A DNA stretch of 64,000 nt from Bacteroidota bacterium (GTDB lineage Bacteria; Bacteroidota; Bacteroidia; Chitinophagales; Chitinophagaceae), in NCBI GenBank assembly GCA_023386555.1, contig JAEWJK010000003.1, positions 124,001-188,000 of the forward strand, read 5' to 3'. A program made the position numbers and the translations under genes. Below, in pieces: positions 17,563 to 27,889 of the stretch (its first letter is position 1; each line of letters starts with the position of its first letter). Under the pieces are notes generated by a model. The model saw only the letters and a list, made by a program, of their open reading frames with translations, ran no database searches and was not told the DNA's origin.

Positions 17563-19380
17563 ATGACCAGAACTATTCGCTGCCTGTTGGTGATTGTAAC
17601 ACTATTGTTTCAAACTGTTGCAAAGGCACAATTACCTGACACTGCTTCTTTAAAGCCAGCTGCCTATTCAGATTCTACTGCAATCAGGAAATTAATAGAC
17701 ACTGCTTTTTCTTATAAAGAAGATGAACCTATAAAAGTATTATTCATTGGCAGGTTTGCACACGATCGTGCTGTTGCCCTCAATAAAAAAAACCTGCAGG
17801 CTGGTGCATTGAATTTACAGGGTACCGTATATAGCAACCTAAGAGATCACCAGTCAGCACTTACTTATCTCTATCAATCGCTACGACTATTTGAATCTAC
17901 AGGCTATCCACATGGAATTGCAATGTCGTTCAGCAATATAGCCAGGGTATATAGCGAATCAGGGAAAACAGACGATGCATTCAACTACTTGCAAAAAGGA
18001 GAAGAAGTCTGCAGAAAGTATAAGCTGGATACACCATTGCTGCACATATATCTCATCAAGGCAAATACTTACGCCAGTGTTGGAAAATTTAAAGAGGCCC
18101 TGGACTATGCCTTTAAAGTAGATTCACTTACACAATCTGTGAATATTCAAAAGATCAGGATCAATAATAACAATACTATCGGGGCATTGTATTATTTCAT
18201 GAATGATCTTAATAATGCTCTAAAGTATTATAACAAATCGAAACAGGAAGCTGCAGCCATAAAAGATTCTACTGCATATTACCAGGCACATATTAATATT
18301 GGTGAAGTGTATGAAGTAACCAAGCAACAAGATCCGCTGGGTTATTACATCGAAGGTTTCAAATATTTTGAAAGAATAGGAAATCATGATCTTATGCAGT
18401 ATGCTGCCAATAATATCTCCAATTATTATAAAGCAAAAGGAAATCATCAATTAGCACTGGATTATTACCAGCGAGCCGTTACAGCAGCCAATAAAACAAA
18501 GAATATTCAGGCAACAAGAAATATGCAGTTGTTGCAGATGCAATATGAAACTGAAAAGAAAGAACAACAGATCAGTCTATTGAATCAGGAAAACACTATT
18601 CAGAAACTGAATATTGAAGGAAGAAATAAAACAATACTCATCATCTCTGGCTTATTCATCATCACTGTGATTGTAATGTTACTGTTGTACAACAGGTACC
18701 GGTATAAACAAAGAATGCTGTTACAGGAAAAAGAAATGAGCCAGCGTGAAGTGTTAACTAAAGCAGTGATAGAAGCGGAAGAAAAAGAAAGAAAGAGAAT
18801 TGCCAGCGATCTTCATGATGGTGTAGGACAATTATTTTCTGCTGTAAAAATGAACCTGACTGGTTTGTTAGACAGGGTGCCCATAGAAAAAGAATCAGAC
18901 CGATTTTTAGCAGAGAAAACTATAGCATTGGTAGATGAAAGCTGTAAAGAAGTAAGAATGATCTCTCACCAGATGATGCCGAATATGTTGCTACGCTCAG
19001 GCATTGCATCAGATGTAAGAAACTTTATTGAGAAAATAGATTCGGAAAACTTGAAAGTAAATCTTGAAGCGAATGGCTTTAAGAACCGTATAGAAAGTAA
19101 TGCAGAAACTGTACTGTACAGGGTAATACAGGAATCAGTGAATAATGTAATCAAACATTCAAAAGCCACAAGGCTGGATATCTTATTAAACCGTGATGAA
19201 ACAGGCATCAGTGTATTGATAGCTGATAACGGAGTAGGCTTTGACACTTCACGCACTGAAAACTTTGAAGGCATTGGTTTAAAGAATATAAAAGCAAGAA
19301 TAGAATATCTGAAAGGAACAGTAAGATTTGATTCAGCTCCCGGTAACGGCACCAAAGTGAATATCTGGGTTCCATTGTAG
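17563..19380 (+). CDS. TPR-domain sensor histidine kinase (HisKA_3 type)
   Basis: 605 residues from ATG at 17563 (a TTG 27 bases earlier is less likely). Signal peptide MTRTIRCLLVIVTLLFQTVAKAQ; periplasmic TPR-like repeats ~60-330 (NLQGTVYSNLRDHQSALTYL; NISNYYKAKGNHQLALDYY); one TM helix ~365-387 (ILIISGLFIITVIVMLLLYN); HisKA_3 with phospho-His in RIASDLHDGVGQ; HATPase with VIQESVNNVIKHSKA, DNGVGFD and GIGLKNIKARI. Typical Bacteroidota TPR kinase; expected partner is a NarL-type regulator, such as the one at 13134-13808. Confidence 0.93.
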   Translation: MTRTIRCLLVIVTLLFQTVAKAQLPDTASLKPAAYSDSTAIRKLIDTAFSYKEDEPIKVLFIGRFAHDRAVALNKKNLQAGALNLQGTVYSNLRDHQSALTYLYQSLRLFESTGYPHGIAMSFSNIARVYSESGKTDDAFNYLQKGEEVCRKYKLDTPLLHIYLIKANTYASVGKFKEALDYAFKVDSLTQSVNIQKIRINNNNTIGALYYFMNDLNNALKYYNKSKQEAAAIKDSTAYYQAHINIGEVYEVTKQQDPLGYYIEGFKYFERIGNHDLMQYAANNISNYYKAKGNHQLALDYYQRAVTAANKTKNIQATRNMQLLQMQYETEKKEQQISLLNQENTIQKLNIEGRNKTILIISGLFIITVIVMLLLYNRYRYKQRMLLQEKEMSQREVLTKAVIEAEEKERKRIASDLHDGVGQLFSAVKMNLTGLLDRVPIEKESDRFLAEKTIALVDESCKEVRMISHQMMPNMLLRSGIASDVRNFIEKIDSENLKVNLEANGFKNRIESNAETVLYRVIQESVNNVIKHSKATRLDILLNRDETGISVLIADNGVGFDTSRTENFEGIGLKNIKARIEYLKGTVRFDSAPGNGTKVNIWVPL

Positions 19381-19603
19381 TTATAGTATTATTAAGTTCA
19401 CATCAATATACCGTTAATAGCAAATTGCTTCGTTGAGGTGAAGTGTTTATAGCATAACAAATCTGGCATAATAAACCAGCTATTGACACACAACGTGCAA
19501 TAGTTAACCATTCTATTTACTTTATACGAATACTTGTATTAACATTAATTCATTTGCGGCTTACAAAAAATGCAGCATCTTAGTGCTGCTAATACAAAAA
19601 CAG

Positions 19604-21745
19604 ATGAAACGCTTATTATCGCTATTATTGATCGTTATTGTTGTTCCAACTCTTGCCCAAGACAAACTGCTCACCATTGAGGAGGCTTTGGTAAAGAACC
19701 GAACCACATTGGCTCCTGGTTCATTAAAGCAATTACAATTCATATACGGAACAGAAAATTATGTGCACTTAACCGAAAATGGATGGATGCAAGGAGGCAC
19801 TGCACAAAAAAATGATGGTTTAATTTATCTCTCTTTACAACAATTAAATGCAAAACTAAAAGCTGCCGGCAGAGACACCTTTACCGCCATGCCTTCCATT
19901 CGTTTTGATCAGTCACCACAATGGATATTTACGCAAAAAGGTGAAAAAATAGCACTTGATCCCAAGGGTAACAGTGTTCGTATCATCATTCCAAAAAACA
20001 TTTCATCGAAAGCAAATGTGGAAGAAAGTAACACAGGTTATATTGCTTATGTAGACCAACACAATCTTTTTGTTAGTGATGGTAGTAAAGTAAAACAGAT
20101 TACCCAAGATGGGAGTGATAATATTGTTTATGCCTCATCTGTTCATCGTGAAGAATTCGGCATAAGCAAAGGAATATTCTGGAGCAATAACGGGAAACAA
20201 CTTGCATTTTACAGGATGGATCAAAGCATGGTGACGGATTACCCGATCATCGACTGGACACAAACTCCGGCAAAGAACATTAATATCAAATATCCAATGG
20301 CTGGCGATAGTAGTCATCAGGTAACAATTGGGGTATACCATGCAGAAACAGGTAAGCTGGTGTATTTACAAACCGGTGAGCCAGCAGACCAATACCTCAC
20401 TAATATTGCCTGGAGCCCTGATGATAGGCATGTATTTGTTGCAGTGTTGAACAGAGGACAAGATCACATGAAGCTGAATCAATACGATGCTGCAACAGGT
20501 GCTTTTGTAAAAACTTTGTTTGAAGAGAAAGACGAACGTTATACAGAGCCATTAAATGCAATGATCTTTGTAAAGAACAATCCTTCGCAATTTATCTGGC
20601 AAAGCAGAAGAGATGGATGGAATCATTTGTATCTGTATAACATTAACGGACAATTAATCAAGCAACTCACCAAAGGTGAATGGGAAGTAACAGATGTGAA
20701 AGGCTTTGATGTTACAGGAGAAAACCTTTTTTATATCTCCACACAAGAGTCTCCAATTACTAAAAATATTTACAAGCTCAACTTAAAGAATAACAACATT
20801 ACAAGATTATCACCTGCTTATGGTGTGCATACTGCTATCTTAAGTACCAGCGGTAAAACTTTGCTGGATACTTATAGCAATGCAAGCCAGGCAAGAGAAG
20901 TGAATGTTACAGAAACAGCAACAGGTAAGTCGTTGAATATTTTCAGTACCGCAGATCCGTTGAAGGATTACAAGAAAGGTGAGATGAGTGTATTCACTTT
21001 TGCAGCTAATGAGGGGGCGCAATTATATGGCAGATTATTTAAGCCGGTTGGCTTCGACAGCACAAAAAAATATCCGGTAGTGGTTTATTGGTATGGCGGA
21101 CCTCACGCACAAATGATTACTGCAGGATACAATGGTGGTGCAGGTGATTATTGGTTCCAGTATATGGCTCAAAGAGGCTATGTTGTTTTTAGTCTGGATA
21201 CTCGTGGAAGCAGTAACAGGGGCAAAACATTTGAACAATCCATCTTTCGCAAACATGGAGATGCACAAATGGAAGATATGATGAGTGCAGTAAATTATTT
21301 AAGCAAGCTTGGCTATGCAGACACATCAAGAATGGGATTGTTTGGCTGGAGCTATGGTGGTTTTATGACAACCAGTTTCATGCTCACTCATCCCAATATT
21401 TTCAAAGCTGCAGTAGCAGGTGGGCCGGTGATCGATTGGCGATTGTATGAGATTATGTACGGTGAAAGGTATATGGATACACCCCAGGAAAATCCTGAAG
21501 GTTATGCAGCAACTGATCTCACTAAAAAGATAGATCGTTTAAAGGGAAAATTATTGCTGATTCATGGCATACAAGACCCTGTAGTAGTACAACAGCATTC
21601 GGTAAAACTGGTACGTGCAGCTATTGATAAAGGGGTGCAGGTAGATTATATGATCTATCCTGGTCATGAACATAATGTGATTGGAAAAGACAGGGCTCAC
21701 TTATATCAGAAAGTAACTGATTACTTTATGTTGCATTTAAAGTAA
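19604..21745 (+). CDS. S9 family dipeptidyl peptidase IV-like serine peptidase
   Basis: 713 residues from ATG at 19604 (signal peptide MKRLLSLLLIVIVVPTLAQ). N-terminal beta-propeller of DPP IV type (EFGISKGIFWSNNGKQLAFY; NIAWSPDDRHVFVAVLNR) followed by the alpha/beta-hydrolase domain: KYPVVVYWYGGPHAQM, nucleophile Ser in LFGWSYGGFMT, Asp in LIHGIQDPVVVQQ, and His in YPGHEHNV. The propeller Glu motif (REEFG) of DPP IV N-terminus recognition is present. Periplasmic/secreted exopeptidase releasing X-Pro dipeptides. Followed after 21 bp by a secreted unknown protein. Confidence 0.94.
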   Translation: MKRLLSLLLIVIVVPTLAQDKLLTIEEALVKNRTTLAPGSLKQLQFIYGTENYVHLTENGWMQGGTAQKNDGLIYLSLQQLNAKLKAAGRDTFTAMPSIRFDQSPQWIFTQKGEKIALDPKGNSVRIIIPKNISSKANVEESNTGYIAYVDQHNLFVSDGSKVKQITQDGSDNIVYASSVHREEFGISKGIFWSNNGKQLAFYRMDQSMVTDYPIIDWTQTPAKNINIKYPMAGDSSHQVTIGVYHAETGKLVYLQTGEPADQYLTNIAWSPDDRHVFVAVLNRGQDHMKLNQYDAATGAFVKTLFEEKDERYTEPLNAMIFVKNNPSQFIWQSRRDGWNHLYLYNINGQLIKQLTKGEWEVTDVKGFDVTGENLFYISTQESPITKNIYKLNLKNNNITRLSPAYGVHTAILSTSGKTLLDTYSNASQAREVNVTETATGKSLNIFSTADPLKDYKKGEMSVFTFAANEGAQLYGRLFKPVGFDSTKKYPVVVYWYGGPHAQMITAGYNGGAGDYWFQYMAQRGYVVFSLDTRGSSNRGKTFEQSIFRKHGDAQMEDMMSAVNYLSKLGYADTSRMGLFGWSYGGFMTTSFMLTHPNIFKAAVAGGPVIDWRLYEIMYGERYMDTPQENPEGYAATDLTKKIDRLKGKLLLIHGIQDPVVVQQHSVKLVRAAIDKGVQVDYMIYPGHEHNVIGKDRAHLYQKVTDYFMLHLK

Positions 21746-21766
21746 CTGCAAAACATTATGCTGCGT

Positions 21767-23053
21767 ATGAAATATATTCAGGGTATATGCATCAGCATTA
21801 CTATTGTGCTTTTGTGTTACACGAAATTACATGCTCAGAATAAAAAGCCTGCAACAAAAAAAGACGATGATCTCATCAGCATCATTAATAAAGTATTGGT
21901 TATTGTAAACGACACTACAAAATCTGTCGCACACCTGGCACCATCTGTTAATAATGAAGAACATCAATTTGTGAGTGGCATAAAACCTACGGCGAGTGAT
22001 TTTGCTGTGGTAGAAAGAAAAAGAACATACATAAAACGATCGGATGTAGTTATCAGCTGGCAATGGGTTGCTACGAAAAACAGTTCTCTGAAAGCAACAG
22101 CACTCCAACCTGAGCAATTGAAACCGAAATGGGATAGCATATTGAATAAATCGTTCCCGATTGCCAAAGATGGATGGAAAGTCGGCAATAGTATTATTCA
22201 AACCCGGTTATTACATAATAGTTCAACACTCCAGCTAAGCGTATCATTTGAAAAGCCATCATCACTTTCAGTTACTGAAGTAATTAAGCAAACCCGGAAA
22301 TATTTTCTAACTTCTTTGGAAAATGCAGTTAACGATGAGGGTATTGAAACAGTTACGTTAGATTATTGCAACACTCTCATCAATATGGGTGTTGATGCAA
22401 ATACTTTAAATAATGAAATAGCTGCACAGTTTCCACTTGTTGCCAATAAGAATATCGTTGCTGCTTTCTGGGTGCTCATTCGTTCTCCTTATCCCATCGA
22501 TGTAAAAAAATTGAAAGCTGCCTGTACACCTGACCAACAAAAGCAACTGGAGCAAATGGCAAGAGATTACCAGGCTGGTAAAAAACCACAACCTACACAG
22601 CCTGTTGATGATGGATTAAACAAAGATGTGAGAGAACTGCTTTCAAATTTTCCAAAACTAAACCTACCCTTCAGGTTTGATCCTTATGCGATCAATTCTT
22701 TGAAAAAAATAGATCAGCTAACTGTTCAATGGAGTATCCCTTATCATTTTGGAAGTTCAACTTATGCATTAGGACGTGTTGATGTTTGCAAAGATGTTTT
22801 TACGTTGTTAACAGTGGAGGCCAATCCTTCCAGCCTTGGCATGGAATACAATTTCTGTGTATTGGAAGTGTCTCCCAAAGGCGAAAAGAAAATAACACGT
22901 TTTCCTGTTTCTATTTTCAAAAACTTGAATGGCAGTATGTGTAAAGGATGCAGCCTGGCGATAAATGCAAAGGGTATAATAACAATCGGAAATAATGAAT
23001 GGGGCTCACAAAAAACAGCTGTATTTGAGCCTTGCCCGAAAAAGAAATCATGA
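21767..23053 (+). CDS. secreted protein of unknown function
   Basis: 428 residues from the ATG at 21767 (21758 also possible). Signal peptide MKYIQGICISITIVLLCYTKLHAQ. The mature part begins Lys-rich and continues as a mixed fold with no recognised domain; a Gln/Pro stretch (AGKKPQPTQPVDDGL) near residue 275 separates an N-terminal from a C-terminal half. Two C-x2-C-like pairs occur near the end (SMCKGCSL; FEPCPKK). Follows the S9 peptidase closely and is probably in its transcript. Confidence 0.68.
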   Translation: MKYIQGICISITIVLLCYTKLHAQNKKPATKKDDDLISIINKVLVIVNDTTKSVAHLAPSVNNEEHQFVSGIKPTASDFAVVERKRTYIKRSDVVISWQWVATKNSSLKATALQPEQLKPKWDSILNKSFPIAKDGWKVGNSIIQTRLLHNSSTLQLSVSFEKPSSLSVTEVIKQTRKYFLTSLENAVNDEGIETVTLDYCNTLINMGVDANTLNNEIAAQFPLVANKNIVAAFWVLIRSPYPIDVKKLKAACTPDQQKQLEQMARDYQAGKKPQPTQPVDDGLNKDVRELLSNFPKLNLPFRFDPYAINSLKKIDQLTVQWSIPYHFGSSTYALGRVDVCKDVFTLLTVEANPSSLGMEYNFCVLEVSPKGEKKITRFPVSIFKNLNGSMCKGCSLAINAKGIITIGNNEWGSQKTAVFEPCPKKKS

Positions 23054-23158
23054 TGCCAAGCTGTTCATATGGTGCTGCTTGCATAAATCTTAATAAACTC
23101 AATCAAAAATCATATCCGTATTCAGTTTCTCTTCCTTTATTTGTAACAAATTAGCATC

Positions 23159-23647
23159 ATGGCTGAAGAGAAAATACCAGACTTCCTTGTTAAAGTAAAC
23201 GGAATCAATTTCAGCTTTAGCAGGGAAGAAATAGAATCTGCAGATATTATTGAAAAAGATAACCACCAGTATCACCTGTTAAAAGACCATCGTTCATTCA
23301 TTGCAAAAGCTGTTGAAACAGGTGATAAAAATGCAGTCATAGAAATTGAAGGCGAAAGATTACAGGTGCAGATCAAAGATCAACTTGATCAGATGCTCGA
23401 TAAAATGGGATTCAGCGCTGCCACAAATAAACACCTGAAAGAGATCAAAGCTCCAATGCCGGGTTTGGTATTGCAGGTGAATGTTACGGAAGGGCAGGAA
23501 GTAAAAGAAGGTGATAAACTGTTGATACTTGTTGCCATGAAAATGGAAAACAGCATAGCCATTCATGCAGATGCTGCCATTAAAAAGATCCATGTACAGG
23601 CCGGACAAGCTGTTGAGAAAGGCCAACTGCTTATAGAATTGAATTGA
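23159..23647 (+). CDS. biotin carboxyl carrier (biotin/lipoyl attachment) protein of an acyl-CoA carboxylase
   Basis: 162 residues. C-terminal biotinyl domain (~95-162) with the attachment site VAMKMENS (Lys128) and the flanking half-motifs KAPMPGLVLQVNVTEGQEV and GQAVEKGQLLIEL. The N-terminal ~80 residues form a beta-rich cap seen in carboxylases with separate BCCP subunits. It carries the carboxybiotin between the carboxylase and transferase subunits encoded immediately downstream (accC-like then pccB-like). Opens the operon. Confidence 0.92.
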   Translation: MAEEKIPDFLVKVNGINFSFSREEIESADIIEKDNHQYHLLKDHRSFIAKAVETGDKNAVIEIEGERLQVQIKDQLDQMLDKMGFSAATNKHLKEIKAPMPGLVLQVNVTEGQEVKEGDKLLILVAMKMENSIAIHADAAIKKIHVQAGQAVEKGQLLIELN

Positions 23648-23664
23648 CCAATCAAACGAATTTC

Positions 23665-25137
23665 ATGAAGAAGATATTAGTCGCTAATCGTGGAGAGATC
23701 GCACTGCGTATTATGCGTACGATACGAAAAATGGGTTTAAGATCTGTTGCAGTGTATTCAGAAGCCGATAGGCATGCACCACATGTTTTGTTTGCAGATG
23801 AAGCAGTCTATCTTGGGCCTGCTCCGTCAGCTGAATCATATTTGAATGCTGCAAAGATCCTTGAATACTGCAAAATGTTGAATGTTGATGCAATACATCC
23901 CGGTTACGGATTTTTAAGTGAGAATGCAGACTTCGCTCAACAGGTAGAAGATGCAGGCATCACATTCATCGGACCTTCTGCTGAAGCCATGCGGATCATG
24001 GGTTCTAAATTGGCAGCAAAAGAATCGGTAAAGAGATACGACATACCAATGGTGCCAGGGGTTGATAAAGCCATTGATGATATTCCTAAAGCCAAGCAGA
24101 TAGCTGCTGAAGTTGGTTACCCTATTCTTATAAAAGCTTCTGCCGGTGGTGGTGGAAAAGGAATGCGTATCGTAGAGAATGAAAATGAGTTTGAAGAACA
24201 GATGCAAAGAGCTATCTCCGAAGCCCAGGCTGCTTTTGGTGATGGATCTGTGTTTATTGAGAAATATGTTTCATCGCCTAGACATATAGAAATACAGGTT
24301 TTGGCAGATAAAAATGGTAACACCGTTCACCTTTTTGAACGTGAATGCAGCATTCAACGAAGACACCAGAAAGTGATTGAAGAATCTCCATCAGCCATCA
24401 TCACTCCTGATCTAAGAAAAAGAATGGGTGAAGCTGCAGTGATGGTGGCTAAATCTTGTAATTATACCAGCACAGGCACAGTAGAATTTTTGGTTGATGA
24501 TAAACTCAACTTCTATTTTCTTGAGATGAATACAAGGCTGCAGGTAGAACATCCTGTTACCGAACTGATCACCGGTCTTGACCTTGTTGAAGAGCAGATC
24601 AAAATTGCACGAGGCGAAGCACTCAGCTTTAAACAGGAAGATCTTTCCATCAACGGTCATGCAATAGAACTAAGGGTTTATGCAGAAGATCCATACAATG
24701 ATTTCCTTCCATCTATTGGTAAATTATCTGCGTACAAAAAACCACAGGGAGAAGGAATTCGTGTAGATGATGGTTATGAAGAAGGAATGGATATACCTAT
24801 CTATTATGATCCGATGATCGCTAAACTTGTAGTACATGCAGAGAATAGAACAGCAGCCATCGAACAAACAAAACGGGCAATAAAAGATTATACAATTGAA
24901 GGTGTGAGCACTACCCTGCCGTTCGGCAATTTTGTTCTTGATCATGATGCCTTTGTATCAGGTAAATTCGATACAGGCTTTGTGAAACAATATTATACTC
25001 CCGAAGCCATTCAGCAAATACAACGAAGCAAAGCCGAAGCTGCTGCTATTATTGCCTTACGCATAATGTTGGAAAAAGAAAAGATCACTAATCCTGTTGT
25101 ACACCAAACCACCAGTTGGAAACGTCGGCTGGCATAA
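23665..25137 (+). CDS. accC: biotin carboxylase subunit (AccC type)
   Basis: 490 residues from ATG at 23665 (MKKILVANRGEIALRIMRT); the frame opens earlier only at a TTG. ATP-grasp motifs ILIKASAGGGGKGMRIVE and FIEKYVSSPRHIEIQVLADKN, ERECSIQRRHQKVIEESPS, active-site EMNTRLQVEHPVTE, and a C-terminal biotin-carboxylase domain (GHAIELRVYAEDPYNDFLPS). The enzyme carboxylates biotin using ATP and bicarbonate. Co-transcribed with the BCCP upstream and the transferase 6 bp downstream, forming an acetyl-/propionyl-CoA carboxylase. Confidence 0.95.
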   Translation: MKKILVANRGEIALRIMRTIRKMGLRSVAVYSEADRHAPHVLFADEAVYLGPAPSAESYLNAAKILEYCKMLNVDAIHPGYGFLSENADFAQQVEDAGITFIGPSAEAMRIMGSKLAAKESVKRYDIPMVPGVDKAIDDIPKAKQIAAEVGYPILIKASAGGGGKGMRIVENENEFEEQMQRAISEAQAAFGDGSVFIEKYVSSPRHIEIQVLADKNGNTVHLFERECSIQRRHQKVIEESPSAIITPDLRKRMGEAAVMVAKSCNYTSTGTVEFLVDDKLNFYFLEMNTRLQVEHPVTELITGLDLVEEQIKIARGEALSFKQEDLSINGHAIELRVYAEDPYNDFLPSIGKLSAYKKPQGEGIRVDDGYEEGMDIPIYYDPMIAKLVVHAENRTAAIEQTKRAIKDYTIEGVSTTLPFGNFVLDHDAFVSGKFDTGFVKQYYTPEAIQQIQRSKAEAAAIIALRIMLEKEKITNPVVHQTTSWKRRLA

Positions 25138-25143
25138 ATTGAA

Positions 25144-26694
25144 ATGATTATGATGAGTAACAAGATTGAACAGTTAAAAGAAAAACTTGAGCAGGGAAAA
25201 CTGGGTGGTGGTGTAAAACGAATAGAAGCCCAGCATGCAAAGGGTAAACTCACTGCGAGAGAACGTATCAACCTGTTAATGGATCCCGGATCATTTGAAG
25301 AGATTGGTGCCTTAGTACTTCATCGAACTAAGGATTTTGGAATGGAGAACCAGCAGTTTTATGGTGATGGTGTAGTAACTGGTTACGGAACAGTGAATGG
25401 AAGACTCGTTTATGTATTTGCACAGGATTTTACAGTGTTTGGCGGTGCTTTATCTGAAACACATGCAGAGAAGATCTGCAAAGTAATGGATGCTGCAATG
25501 AAGTGTGGTGCACCCATGATTGGTCTAAATGATTCCGGTGGTGCAAGAATACAGGAAGGTGTAAGATCATTGGGTGGCTATGCAGATATATTTTATCGCA
25601 ACGTACAATCATCAGGTGTTATTCCACAGATCTCTGCTATTATGGGACCCTGTGCAGGTGGTGCAGTGTATTCTCCGGCTATGACAGACTTCACTATCAT
25701 GGTTGAGAATACCAGTTATATGTTTGTAACCGGTCCGAACGTTGTGAAGACCGTTACCAATGAAAATGTTACATCGGAAGAGTTGGGTGGAGCTTCTACT
25801 CATTCCACTAAATCCGGTGTTACTCATCTGACTGCTACAAACGACAAGGACTGTATTGAACAGGTAAAGAAATTGCTGATGTACATGCCGCAGAATTGTG
25901 AAGATGTGGCTCCCCGTTATCCATATACATGTGGTAATGAAATACGGGAACAGCTTGCAACCATCTTACCACCCAATACCAATCAGCCTTATGATATGAG
26001 GGATATAATCAAAGGCATTTGCGATGAAGATTCTTTCTTTGAAATACATAAGAACTATGCTGATAATATAGTTGTTGGCTTTGCAACCTTAGCTGGCCGC
26101 AGTATTGGAATTGTGGCCAATCAACCCATGTGTCTTGCAGGCGTATTGGATATTGAGAGTTCTAAAAAAGGTGCAAGGTTCACTCGTTTCTGCGATTGTT
26201 TTAATATACCATTATTAGTATTGGTTGATGTTCCTGGCTTCTTGCCTGGTACCGACCAGGAATGGAATGGCATCATTACCAATGGTGCGAAGTTATTGTA
26301 TGCATTAAGCGAAGCTACTGTACCTCGTGTAACAGTTATTACACGTAAAGCTTATGGTGGTGCTTATGATGTGATGAATTCAAAACATATTGGTGCTGAT
26401 ATGAACTATGCCTGGCCAACAGCAGAGATTGCTGTAATGGGTGCAAAAGGTGCATCGGAGATCATATTCAAAAAAGAGATATCAGAAGCTGATGATCCGC
26501 AACAGAAATTATTGGAAAAAGAAACAGAGTATGCAGAGAAATTTGCCACACCATATTTAGCTGCAGAACGTGGATTTATTGATGAAGTAATTGAACCAAA
26601 ATACACCCGTTCAAAACTGATCAAGGCATTTGCGATGCTGGAGAATAAAGTGGCTAAACGTCCGAGAAAGAAACATGGCAATATTCCGTTATAG
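25144..26694 (+). CDS. pccB: acyl-CoA carboxylase carboxyltransferase subunit (PccB-like)
   Basis: 516 residues (further ATGs at 25150 and 25153). Carboxyltransferase fold: KGKLTARERINLLMDPGSF, FAQDFTVFGGALSETHAEKI, LNDSGGARIQEGVRSLGGYA, GPCAGGAVYSPAMTDFTIM and the second half LVDVPGFLPGTDQEWNGII, TRKAYGGAYDVMNSKHIGAD. This organisation is that of propionyl-CoA carboxylase beta/methylmalonyl-type transferases, in which alpha and beta halves are fused. With the two upstream subunits it probably makes methylmalonyl-CoA (or malonyl-CoA); the preferred acyl-CoA cannot be told from sequence. Last gene before the accessory island. Confidence 0.93.
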   Translation: MIMMSNKIEQLKEKLEQGKLGGGVKRIEAQHAKGKLTARERINLLMDPGSFEEIGALVLHRTKDFGMENQQFYGDGVVTGYGTVNGRLVYVFAQDFTVFGGALSETHAEKICKVMDAAMKCGAPMIGLNDSGGARIQEGVRSLGGYADIFYRNVQSSGVIPQISAIMGPCAGGAVYSPAMTDFTIMVENTSYMFVTGPNVVKTVTNENVTSEELGGASTHSTKSGVTHLTATNDKDCIEQVKKLLMYMPQNCEDVAPRYPYTCGNEIREQLATILPPNTNQPYDMRDIIKGICDEDSFFEIHKNYADNIVVGFATLAGRSIGIVANQPMCLAGVLDIESSKKGARFTRFCDCFNIPLLVLVDVPGFLPGTDQEWNGIITNGAKLLYALSEATVPRVTVITRKAYGGAYDVMNSKHIGADMNYAWPTAEIAVMGAKGASEIIFKKEISEADDPQQKLLEKETEYAEKFATPYLAAERGFIDEVIEPKYTRSKLIKAFAMLENKVAKRPRKKHGNIPL

Positions 26695-26767
26695 ATGCAA
26701 AGTTTAATATTGTTTGTCATGCTGCATAGTCCCGGCTATCCGGGAACGTAGGAAGCATCTCTTAGCC

Positions 26768-26791
26768 TTTGTTGGTATTGTCACCAACAAA
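26768..26791. repeat. R1 hairpin copy 1
   Basis: Arms TTTGTTGGT and ACCAACAAA around ATTGTC, followed by ATGATTGCGAATCC. First of at least seven R1 copies in the window. Confidence 0.85.
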
Positions 26792-26827
26792 TGATTGCGA
26801 ATCCAAAGCCTTTTTTTCTTTATTACT

Positions 26828-27106
26828 AACTTTTTCCCTTGATGGAAAAAGTTACAAAAAGATCAAGAATGGATGATAGTACAGCACATCCATTCAAGGC
26901 TTTGATGTGGCTGCGGCTCATCTGTTGATTTGGCTGTTGTTCTTTATTGAACGGCTTCGCTGTTTTGGGTTGCTGGATGTGTAACAGCGGGAGACTGCTC
27001 GCTTTTTCTGCGAAGCTTAATTAATAGCTTTTAGATTCAAAGTAGCAGAAAAAGATGCAGGTGTGATTGTGGGTGGTGTAACAGCGTAAATGATCTTTGC
27101 TGAGGC
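26828..27106 (+). repeat. R4 element, copy A
   Basis: About 279 bp. Opens with hairpin AACTTTTTC-CCTTGATG-GAAAAAGTT, then GATCAAGAATGGATG...CATCCATTC (a second imperfect hairpin), a middle part with AACAGCGGGAGACTGCTCGC, and a third hairpin made by CTTTTTCTGC and GCAGAAAAAG. Ends near GATCTTTGCTGAGGC. No convincing coding potential is shared among copies. Confidence 0.8.
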
Positions 27107-27186
27107 TTTCTTTTGAAGCGGATATCAGTCTGAATCATTCGTTGAGGTTTCTGTTAAGGGTTGAATGATTAGAGACTGAGAGCGAG

Positions 27187-27278
27187 GGCAATAACCTGTC
27201 AGGTTTAGCTTTTTATCTTCATGCAAATTGATGCCAGCAGTGCTGCTATCATCTTAACCTGACAGGTTGTGGTAAGAA
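27187..27278. repeat. R3 element, copy 1
   Basis: Two 13-bp palindromes, AACCTGTCAGGTT and AACCTGACAGGTT, ~60 bp apart, with an inner hairpin GCCAGCAGTGCTGC. Near-identical copies at 27749 and 32156. Confidence 0.8.
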
Positions 27279-27321
27279 GGGTGACAACGATAAAAGGATG
27301 CTATCTATTTTATAGGAATAA

Positions 27322-27390
27322 ATAGCTACAGCCTTTAGGCTGTAGACAATATGAACAAATCCTGAAACCGGGCTTTAGCCCTGACCTTTT
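27322..27390. repeat. R2 element, copy 1
   Basis: Hairpin CTACAGCC-TTTA-GGCTGTAG (27326-27345) followed ~25 bp later by GGGCTTTAGCCC (27370-27381). Other copies at 27890 and 31642. Confidence 0.8.
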
Positions 27391-27405
27391 CTTTCTTTTA
27401 TTAAT

Positions 27406-27684
27406 AACTTTTTCCCTTGATGGAAAAAGTTACAAAAAGATCAAGAATGGATGAAGAACAGCACATCCATTCCAGGCTTTGATGTGGCTGCGGCTCATCT
27501 GTTGATTTGACTGTAGTTATTTACTGAACTGTTTCGCTGTTTGGGGTTGCCGTGTATGTAGCACTCTGTGACTGCTCGCTTTTTCTGCGAAGCTTAATTA
27601 ATAGCTTTTAGATTTTAATGTAGCAGAAAAAGATGCAGGTGTGATTGTGGGTGGTGTAACAGCGTAAATGATCTTTGCTGAGGT
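27406..27684 (+). repeat. R4 element, copy B
   Basis: Same start hairpin as copy A, with substitutions; the A and B copies agree over most of ~279 bp. 578 bp after copy A. Confidence 0.8.
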
Positions 27685-27748
27685 AATCTTTCGAACACAT
27701 CATGCTGAGGCATTCTTTGAGGTTTATGTTACGGGTTGAATGAAGCGA

Positions 27749-27840
27749 GGGCAATAACCTGTCAGGTTTAGCTTTTTATCTTCGTACAGGTGGATGCCAG
27801 CAGTGCTGCTATCATCAAAACCTGACAGGTTGTGGTAAGA
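27749..27840. repeat. R3 element, copy 2
   Basis: Same double-palindrome arrangement as copy 1, with ATCATCAAAACCTGACAGGTT near its end. Confidence 0.8.
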
Positions 27841-27853
27841 GGGATTTAGAGAA

Positions 27854-27875
27854 TTGTTGGTCACAAGATCAACAA
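27854..27875. repeat. R1 variant hairpin
   Basis: TTGTTGGTC and GATCAACAA around ACAA; one mismatch. A short relative of R1, also found at 32307-32328. Confidence 0.6.
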
Positions 27876-27889
27876 AGGCGAAGGAAGAA